From: JAYVIQ01 sp043770215
GTDB lineage: Bacteria; Bacteroidota; Bacteroidia; Cytophagales; JAAEPT01
Direction of reading: 5' to 3'
DNA length: 7,383 bases
Assembly: GCA_043770215.1 (NCBI GenBank)
Contig: JAYVIQ010000054.1
Span: forward strand, 1 to 7,383
The notes under the pieces are model-generated. The model worked only from the letters and a program-made list of their open reading frames with translations. It searched no databases and was not told where the DNA came from. Both the position numbers and the translations under genes were made by a program. How positions within the stretch are numbered: position 1 is the first letter of the stretch; every line of letters begins with the position of its first letter. This document shows, one piece after another, positions 1 to 4,931 of this stretch.

Positions 1-586
1 GTTTGAAGTTCAAGATGCTGGATCTCAAATGATTGGATTTTTTTTAAACCCTCAAAAAAACGAAAGAATAATCGATGCTTGTGCTGGAGCTGGCGGAAAA
101 ACACTACATATAGCTGATTTGATGCAAAACACAGGTAAGATTTCTGCCATGGATGTAGAAAAGAAAAAACTCAAAGTTCTTGAATCTAGAGTATTAAGAA
201 ATGGTTACACATCCATTAAAACTCACGTACACCAAAACATAACTCTAAATAATTATGCTGAATGGGCAGATAAATTGCTTTTAGATGTGCCTTGTAGTGG
301 TTTAGGTGTATTAAAAAGAAACCCTGATGACAAATGGAAGCTAACTCCTGAGCGTTTGCAAGAATTGATGCAGACTCAAGAAGAAATATTGCAAAACTAT
401 TCCAAAATGTTACGATTAAATGGAACTTTGGTATATGCTACTTGCAGCATGTATTCTGGAGAAAACCAACAACAGATAAAGAAATTTTTAACCAATAATA
501 CCAATTTTGAATTGATAGAGGAGAAACAATTATTTCCTTCAGATGGTTTTGATGGTTTTTATATGGCAAAGTTGATAAAAAAATAA
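1..586 (+). CDS. RsmB/NOP-family RNA m5C methyltransferase, C-terminal part (5' truncated)
   Basis: The reading frame is open from base 2 and runs off the left edge, so only the last 194 codons are visible; the ATG at base 29 is internal. Numbering from base 2, the peptide opens with VQDAGSQ, a conserved sequence just before the SAM site of RsmB/Sun proteins. It then shows the SAM-binding motif I DACAGAGGKT (25-34), motif IV DVPCSG (95-100, Cys98) and motif VI TCS (147-149, Cys148). The pair of cysteines is the hallmark of RNA m5C methyltransferases: the TCS cysteine attacks C6 of cytosine and the PCSG cysteine helps release the product. The end, DGFYMAKL, is also typical of the family. By family knowledge it methylates 16S rRNA cytosine in the cytoplasm with SAM; which cytosine (RsmB or RsmF type, or a tRNA site) cannot be read from this fragment. 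Its stop overlaps the next start, so the two genes are very likely co-transcribed. Confidence 0.93.
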   Translation, partial: FEVQDAGSQMIGFFLNPQKNERIIDACAGAGGKTLHIADLMQNTGKISAMDVEKKKLKVLESRVLRNGYTSIKTHVHQNITLNNYAEWADKLLLDVPCSGLGVLKRNPDDKWKLTPERLQELMQTQEEILQNYSKMLRLNGTLVYATCSMYSGENQQQIKKFLTNNTNFELIEEKQLFPSDGFDGFYMAKLIKK

Positions 587-1527
587 TGGATAAAGAGAGG
601 TTTTATAAAAAGCTAAATGATATTAATAATGAGATATCAAATAGCTTTCCTTACACACACAGATACACATTGTCTGTAAAGGAAATAAATAATAAAACCT
701 CTCTCCTTTCGTTTTATAGCAATAAATTCAACAGATTCCCAGCCGCTTATTGGAAAAATAAAATAGACTCTGGCGAAATTTTAGTCAATGGAAAAGTACA
801 AAGCAGTGACTATCTTTTAAAATCTGGTGAGCTAACTGAGCGTATTGAAAGGATTGATTCAGAGCCTTTTGTAAATAAAGACATTGATATCATACATCTT
901 GATGATGAATTTGTAGTACTAAACAAACCTGCTCCCCTACCCACTCAAGCATCTGGAAGATTTATAAAAAACACCCTTCAATTTATTTTATCTCTAGTAT
1001 TTCTAGAAAAAGAAATTTACCCTATTCATAGATTAGATGCAAATACAACGGGTATACTTGTTTTTGCTTTTTCAAAAAAGACTGCTTCAGCATTAAATAA
1101 ACAAATTAAAAATGAGGTATTTATTAAAAAATATGTAGCTATTGTAGAAGGATTAGTAACAAGAAATCAAGAGCTTACATTAGAAATATCTAATCAAAAA
1201 ATGAATAGCGGAAGTAGAGAATTAGGCTGTGGAAAAGGTGCCATTACGCAAATTGCTGTAAAGCAACTAAACATAAACACTACCTTACTAGAAATAATAC
1301 TAAAGACTGGCCGTACCAACCAAATAAGATTGCATTTATCAGGCATTGGACACCCAATTTTAGGTGATAAAGGCTATAAAGACCCCACTTATTTTTTAGA
1401 AAATCCAATGACTTACACAAAAGATAGTTTGTATTTACATGCTTGGAAACTTTCTTTTTTACATCCAATTACAAATGCACAAATGAGTTTTGAGGCACCC
1501 ATTCCAGAAAAATTTTTTCTTGATTAA
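586..1527 (+). CDS. RluA-family RNA pseudouridine synthase with N-terminal S4-like domain
   Basis: Isomerises uridine to pseudouridine in structured RNA in the cytoplasm. The catalytic core shows the RluA motif HRLDANTTG (148-156) with the nucleophilic Asp151, the preceding strand VVLNKPAPLPT (110-120), KKYVAIVEG (181-189, with the conserved Tyr183) and the C-terminal signature TGRTNQIRLHL (241-251) followed by GHPILGDKGY (255-264). Residues about 50-85 (FPAAYWKNKI, then GEILVNGK) resemble an S4 RNA-binding fold, and about 45 residues precede it. The 313-residue length is normal for RluA enzymes carrying S4. The start is the ATG that shares its A with the upstream TAA stop (TAATG); there is no Shine-Dalgarno sequence, so translational coupling to the methyltransferase is a plausible inference. 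The target nucleotide in rRNA or tRNA cannot be deduced. The gene ends 2 bp before the convergent amidotransferase gene. Confidence 0.93.
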   Translation: MDKERFYKKLNDINNEISNSFPYTHRYTLSVKEINNKTSLLSFYSNKFNRFPAAYWKNKIDSGEILVNGKVQSSDYLLKSGELTERIERIDSEPFVNKDIDIIHLDDEFVVLNKPAPLPTQASGRFIKNTLQFILSLVFLEKEIYPIHRLDANTTGILVFAFSKKTASALNKQIKNEVFIKKYVAIVEGLVTRNQELTLEISNQKMNSGSRELGCGKGAITQIAVKQLNINTTLLEIILKTGRTNQIRLHLSGIGHPILGDKGYKDPTYFLENPMTYTKDSLYLHAWKLSFLHPITNAQMSFEAPIPEKFFLD

Positions 1528-1529
1528 AC

Positions 1530-2240
1530 CTAACTAAAAATATATCTCATAATAGAAAAACACTTGTTTTCAAACCTTACTTGCCTTTCTCTGTACCAAT
1601 TAATGTATAATTCTTTGTTTGCAAAAACCAAAAAATCATCATTTATAATCCAGTTTCTCAGCATACCTTCCGAAATCTCAAAATGAAATTGAAGCCCAAT
1701 CTGTTTATCTCCAGCGCTACATATTTGGTATTTACAATACGCTGACCCTGCTAAAGACAAAATTTTTGGATGAGAAACGGTCTCGCCATGAAGCTGAAAA
1801 ACATCAAATTCTAAAGGTAAAATTTCTTTTAGTGGATTGTTTTCTAAATTAGTTAGGTGTATTTTGTAGGGGGCGTCTATATTTTCTTTATGAAAAAAAC
1901 CTATTTCACGTTCTTTATTCTGAAAAACCTCCCCACCAGAAGCTTTTATCATCAATTGCATCCCTAAACAAACCCCTAGGTATGGTTTTTTAGTCTTGAG
2001 CCAACGTGTTATAAACTCAATTTGCTTTTGCATAACAAAAGTTTTGTCATTGGCACTTGATGGCCCGCCCAAGACTACAAGTCCATCATATTTTTCTAAA
2101 AAATCACTGAAATGTAAATCTGGATTAATTTCTATGATATCATAATCTACATTTTGTACATCAAACCAGGAGGCAATTAATCCAGGGCCTTCCCTTTCTA
2201 TATTTTTGATAATTAATACTTTTTTTATTAATGTCATCAT
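1530..2240 (-). CDS. Stand-alone class I glutamine amidotransferase (GuaA-GATase-like)
   Basis: A single-domain class I (triad) glutamine amidotransferase fold of 236 residues. It shows the oxyanion strand VVLGGPSS (55-62), the nucleophile elbow GVCLGMQ (89-95, Cys91), FQLHGE (148-153) and the catalytic His/Glu pair in LQFHFEIS (183-190, His186 and Glu188). All three triad residues are present, so the enzyme should hydrolyse glutamine or another gamma-glutamyl substrate. The sequence resembles the glutaminase domain of GMP synthase, but no ATP-pyrophosphatase or other synthase domain is attached or encoded nearby, so it is not GuaA itself. Free-standing relatives include uncharacterised COG0518 proteins and gamma-glutamyl peptidases, so substrate and acceptor are unknown. 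The start is ATGATG; either Met is possible (2240 or 2237). Before it lies an A/T-rich leader without a Shine-Dalgarno sequence. It is on the same strand as the acyltransferase but 179 bp downstream, probably with its own promoter. Confidence 0.88.
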   Translation of the reverse strand: MMTLIKKVLIIKNIEREGPGLIASWFDVQNVDYDIIEINPDLHFSDFLEKYDGLVVLGGPSSANDKTFVMQKQIEFITRWLKTKKPYLGVCLGMQLMIKASGGEVFQNKEREIGFFHKENIDAPYKIHLTNLENNPLKEILPLEFDVFQLHGETVSHPKILSLAGSAYCKYQICSAGDKQIGLQFHFEISEGMLRNWIINDDFLVFANKELYINWYRERQVRFENKCFSIMRYIFS

Positions 2241-2419
2241 AAATACATATTTAAAAACTATAAAAACTCAAAGTCAATTTAACTAAAAATTGGAGAAATT
2301 CATTTTTTTAAACCAATGATGTTTGTTTTAAATAAGACAATTCAAAACATCAGAAACAGCTATACCCCTACACACTATTCATTTTTAAAAATAATGAGTA
2401 ACAAGTGTTCTAGTATCTT

Positions 2420-3037
2420 CTACTCTATTTCTAAAGTCCTTACAATTCTACCTGGAATACCAATGACAACACTAAAATCTGGAATATCTTTATTTACTAC
2501 GGCTCCTGCCCCTATTACACACCATTTCCCAATTTTTACGCCAGGTAGTATTGTTGCACTTGCCCCTATATGAGTTCCGTCTCCTACATGCACAGAAGCA
2601 CATAAACATGCTTTTGGAGAGATGTGCACATAGCTTCCTAGTTTACAATCATGATCTATTGAAGAAGCAGTGTTTACAATCGTATGTTTTCCAATGGTAA
2701 CTCCTGTTTGTATTACAGCACCGTGTATAACCATACAGCCTACATCTATTCTAGCAAATTTAGAAACAATAGCTAATGGATGAATGGTTGTTGTATACTT
2801 ATGCCTAACTACTTGAGTAATTTTTTTTCTAGTTTGGTTATCACCTATAGAAATAATTATTTCTAAGTCTTGGGATTCTTTTTCATTGTATGAACCTATG
2901 ACGCTATAACCATTTAATGAAACCAAGTCCTCATCATCATCAAAAATACCTTCTATCTCTACACCTGATTCTAATAAACAATCGATTACTACTTTAGAGT
3001 GACCGCCAGCACCATACAATAAAACTTGTTTTTTCAC
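2420..3037 (-). CDS. NeuD/PglD-type sugar O- or N-acyltransferase (left-handed beta-helix)
   Basis: A 205-residue acyl-CoA-dependent transferase of the NeuD/PglD group. The N-terminal Rossmann-like part carries the nucleotide-sugar binding signature LLYGAGGHSKVV (6-17), then FDDD (32-35) and SIGDN (63-67). From about residue 85 hexapeptide repeats build the left-handed beta-helix, including IGKHTIV, IGASATI and IGKWCVIGAGAVV, closing with VIGIPGRIV (191-199). His129 in SSIDHD corresponds to the catalytic histidine of PglD, with Asp130 beside it. Known members acetylate an amino or hydroxyl group on nucleotide sugars or sialic acid for surface glycans, in the cytoplasm. The start is GTG (3037-3035), and it is forced: an in-frame TAA lies immediately upstream and the family begins exactly here (MKK before the first strand). 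The leader on this strand holds a run of nine A's. No aminotransferase, dehydratase or glycosyltransferase partner is visible, so the substrate is unknown. Confidence 0.9.
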   Translation of the reverse strand: MKKQVLLYGAGGHSKVVIDCLLESGVEIEGIFDDDEDLVSLNGYSVIGSYNEKESQDLEIIISIGDNQTRKKITQVVRHKYTTTIHPLAIVSKFARIDVGCMVIHGAVIQTGVTIGKHTIVNTASSIDHDCKLGSYVHISPKACLCASVHVGDGTHIGASATILPGVKIGKWCVIGAGAVVNKDIPDFSVVIGIPGRIVRTLEIE

Positions 3038-3185
3038 TTAGTTATTTTTTTTTAAAACTCAGACTCTTTTGAAAAAATTACTTTACATCTTCCAGAAAAA
3101 AGCAATCTATTACTAAATATACTTAAAGCGTTTCAATTTTTAGAGAATTGGGGATTTTTATTTGAAAAGTTACTATTTTCACAGA
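3038..3185. promoter_or_regulatory. Divergent intergenic region between the acyltransferase gene and ispE
   Basis: This 148-bp AT-rich gap separates two divergently read genes, so it should hold promoters for both. I found no convincing Bacteroidota promoter (TTTG, about 19 bases, TAnnTTTG) on either strand; the nearest plus-strand match is TTTATTTG ending at 3164, one base off the -7 consensus and without a -33 partner. A run of nine T's at 3045-3053 becomes an A-tract just upstream of the GTG start on the minus strand, the kind of A-rich leader that replaces Shine-Dalgarno sequences in this phylum. The regulatory role rests on position alone. Confidence 0.4.
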
Positions 3186-4001
3186 ATGATATGTTTTCCT
3201 AATGCAAAAATAAATCTGGGGTTACTCATTACTGAAAAAAGAGCCGATGGATACCATAATTTAGAATCTATTTTTGCTCCTATAAATTGGTTTGACGCCC
3301 TAGAAATAGTAGAAAATAAAAGCGAGGAGTTTTATTTAAATGGACAATTACAATCTCCTGAAGATAGAAGCAATCTTGTTTTAAAGGCTGTGGATGCACT
3401 TAGAACAGATTATTACATACCTAATTTAAAAATTTACTTAGAAAAAAACATACCTATTGGTGCTGGATTAGGTGGAGGTTCTGCTGACGCATCTTTTGCA
3501 TTAACTTTGGTAAATGACATTTTTGGGTTGAATATTCCCAAAGAAGAGTTAAAAAAATACGCCTCTCTTTTAGGTTCTGACTGTCCTTTTTTTGTAGAGA
3601 ATAAATTATGTTACGCTACTGAAAAAGGCAATAAATTAGAAACATTAATTAAACCAAACCTATCCAAAACTAAAGTAGTGTTAGTAAACCCAAACATACA
3701 CATAAGTACCAAAGAAGCCTACGAGGGTATAGCCCCAAAAGAATCAGAAGTAGATCTTAGAACTATAATTCAATCACCAATAAAAAGCTGGAGTAATTTA
3801 GGTTTAAAAAATGATTTTGAAATCTGCATTTTTAAAAAATATCCTGAGATACAATCCATTAAAGAAAAATTGTATGCTTTAGGTGCCAGTTACGCTTGTA
3901 TGTCTGGTAGTGGAAGCACTGTACTTGGCATTTTTGAAGACTCATTTCCAAAAACAACTGTTTTTAAGGAATTTAAATGCCATTTTGGAGAAATCATTTA
4001 G
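3186..4001 (+). CDS. ispE: 4-diphosphocytidyl-2-C-methyl-D-erythritol kinase
   Basis: IspE phosphorylates CDP-ME at the 2-hydroxyl with ATP, the fourth step of the MEP route to isopentenyl diphosphate (menaquinone side chains, undecaprenyl carrier, carotenoids). The 271-residue GHMP kinase shows the N-terminal PNAKINLGL (5-13, catalytic Lys8), DGYHNLES (21-28), the ATP-binding glycine-rich loop PIGAGLGGGSADA (90-102), LGSDCPFF (129-136) with the catalytic Asp132, and GHMP motif 3 MSGSGST (239-245). The length is normal for Bacteroidota. The frame is open further upstream to a TTG at 3162, but the ATG at 3186 is preferred because the family starts with M-I-x-F-P-N-A-K-I-N; the eight extra residues would be atypical. 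The gene is divergent from the acyltransferase gene, and its stop overlaps the stop of the convergent membrane-protein gene. It appears to be monocistronic. Confidence 0.96.
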   Translation: MICFPNAKINLGLLITEKRADGYHNLESIFAPINWFDALEIVENKSEEFYLNGQLQSPEDRSNLVLKAVDALRTDYYIPNLKIYLEKNIPIGAGLGGGSADASFALTLVNDIFGLNIPKEELKKYASLLGSDCPFFVENKLCYATEKGNKLETLIKPNLSKTKVVLVNPNIHISTKEAYEGIAPKESEVDLRTIIQSPIKSWSNLGLKNDFEICIFKKYPEIQSIKEKLYALGASYACMSGSGSTVLGIFEDSFPKTTVFKEFKCHFGEII

Positions 4002-4681
4002 ATTTTATATCCAAATCTAGCACCTAACAAAGGGTTTATACCAGAGTAACCATAATCAAACATAGATCTCGAATAATTTCTATGCCCTTTAGCTGTAGTA
4101 TTTGTTTTTGTATTTTTTATGCCAATACCAGCATAAATGTCTATCATAAACCTGTTTGTAATCTGGATACGGTCTCCCATGGTAGTTTGAAACCCAAAAA
4201 CATCAAACTTATCTGTACCTGTATTGGATACTCTTTTTGTAAATACTTTATCTAAGAATACATCTGTAAAATATGTGTACTCTATATTTGAATGCAAATA
4301 ATAAACTCCGTAAAATAAAAAAACCTTGTGTTTTGTAATGTTTGTTGAATCCCCTAAAAGATATCTTTTTTGACCAATTCCTAAACCATATCCAAGTAGA
4401 TTATCGTTGCGTTCGCCTAAATTTGTAAAAGGTGTAAGGCCGGCTTTAAAATTGTCTGAATTAAAATAAGCTCCGCCTAACACATTTGTTTTTCCTATTT
4501 GAAAAAAGGGTGTAATTATAAGACTATGCATTGTCTTTTTTGTACTTAATAATTCTATATCAAACTTGATTGTGTTAAAAAAAAGATTTGTTGGTGAAAA
4601 AAAAACATAAATCTTTTTCTCTTGACAGAAAACTGATAGATAACTAAACAGCAATAAAACTAGAAAGGGTAATTTTTTCAT
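3998..4681 (-). CDS. Exported protein, probable outer-membrane beta-barrel, function unknown
   Basis: I do not recognise a named family. The 227-residue product starts MKK followed by a hydrophobic stretch (4-18) and SVFCQ, a Bacteroidota-style signal peptide with likely cleavage before Gln20. The -1 residue to Cys19 is Phe, so a lipobox is not supported. The mature part is rich in aromatic and Gly residues with alternating hydrophobic patterns suggesting amphipathic strands: IYVFFSPTNLFF (24-35), LLGYGLGIGQKRYLL (95-109), VFLFYGVYYLHS (120-131), IQITNRFMIDIYAGIGI (172-188) and the terminal strand PLLGARFGYKI (217-227). This matches the look of small outer-membrane beta-barrels in this phylum, such as DUF3575-like proteins, but that assignment is inference. 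The start ATG at 4681 has no Shine-Dalgarno sequence. The last four bases overlap the end of ispE on the opposite strand. It reads in the same direction as the GH9 gene, 250 bp downstream of it, so co-transcription is uncertain. Confidence 0.72.
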   Translation of the reverse strand: MKKLPFLVLLLFSYLSVFCQEKKIYVFFSPTNLFFNTIKFDIELLSTKKTMHSLIITPFFQIGKTNVLGGAYFNSDNFKAGLTPFTNLGERNDNLLGYGLGIGQKRYLLGDSTNITKHKVFLFYGVYYLHSNIEYTYFTDVFLDKVFTKRVSNTGTDKFDVFGFQTTMGDRIQITNRFMIDIYAGIGIKNTKTNTTAKGHRNYSRSMFDYGYSGINPLLGARFGYKI

Positions 4682-4688
4682 CTATGAG

Positions 4689-4696
4689 CAAAATTA
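4689..4696 (-). promoter_or_regulatory. Possible -7 box (TAATTTTG) for the exported-protein gene
   Basis: Read on the minus strand these eight bases match the Bacteroidota -7 consensus TAnnTTTG exactly and end seven bases before the ATG at 4681. No TTG or TTTG -33 element is present 17-21 bases upstream, and a start of transcription here would give a nearly leaderless message. In such AT-rich DNA a chance match is quite possible. Confidence 0.22.
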
Positions 4697-4842
4697 GTCT
4701 TAAATGTAGAAAGTTTTTTTGTGACTGTCTGCTTTCTGGGCTTCAAAATATTTTAAGTGTTTGCAAAATAAAAGTGATTATGTATAAGTCAATTTAAAAA
4801 AAATGAAAATTATTTTACTTTGTTCATTTTTAAAAGGGTGTA

Positions 4843-4884
4843 TAATGTTCTATTGTACGCTAGAAAACGTGTAATAGAACATTA
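4843..4884. repeat. Inverted repeat with 17-base arms, possible terminator or operator
   Basis: The left arm is TAATGTTCTATTGTACG (4843-4859) and the right arm CGTGTAATAGAACATTA (4868-4884), with the 8-base loop CTAGAAAA. The outer 12 positions are a perfect complement, then two non-Watson-Crick positions, then three more pairs. It begins about 48 bases past the GH9 stop codon, where a terminator for that gene would be expected, but on the minus strand only four T's follow, after ATACACCC, so it is at best a weak intrinsic terminator. The two odd positions are G-U pairs in a plus-strand RNA but A-C mismatches in a minus-strand RNA. The rest of the 250-bp gap (4682-4931) is AT-rich with no gene I can support. 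Confidence 0.6.
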
Positions 4885-4931
4885 AACAAGCATGAATCAT
4901 ATTTTAAATAATCGTAACTAAGATTTTATAA

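Noticed and set aside
1280..1468. Open frame of 62 codons on the minus strand
   Set aside because: It lies wholly within the pseudouridine synthase gene, over its conserved GRTNQIRLHL region, and its product looks like no protein family.
2372..2408. Imperfect dyad (ACACT and AGTGT around ATTTTTAAAAAT) just after the acyltransferase stop, considered as a terminator
   Set aside because: The stem is broken and mostly A/T, and no T-run follows on the minus strand. The rest of the 179-bp gap shows no promoter match I would defend.
2316..2573. Open frame of 85 codons on the plus strand
   Set aside because: Most of it is antisense to the acyltransferase beta-helix repeats, and the Pro/Thr-rich product is what reversed hexapeptide codons give.
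4610..4681. Lipoprotein signal in the exported protein (Cys19)
   Set aside because: The residues before the Cys are Ser-Val-Phe; Phe at -1 does not fit a lipobox, while cleavage before Gln20 fits a signal peptidase I site typical of the phylum.
4803..4874. 23-codon open frame starting MKIILLCSF on the plus strand in the gap with the inverted repeat
   Set aside because: Its hydrophobic Cys-containing start resembles a mini-membrane peptide, but it ends inside the hairpin, has no recognisable promoter or leader, and such short frames are common by chance in AT-rich DNA.
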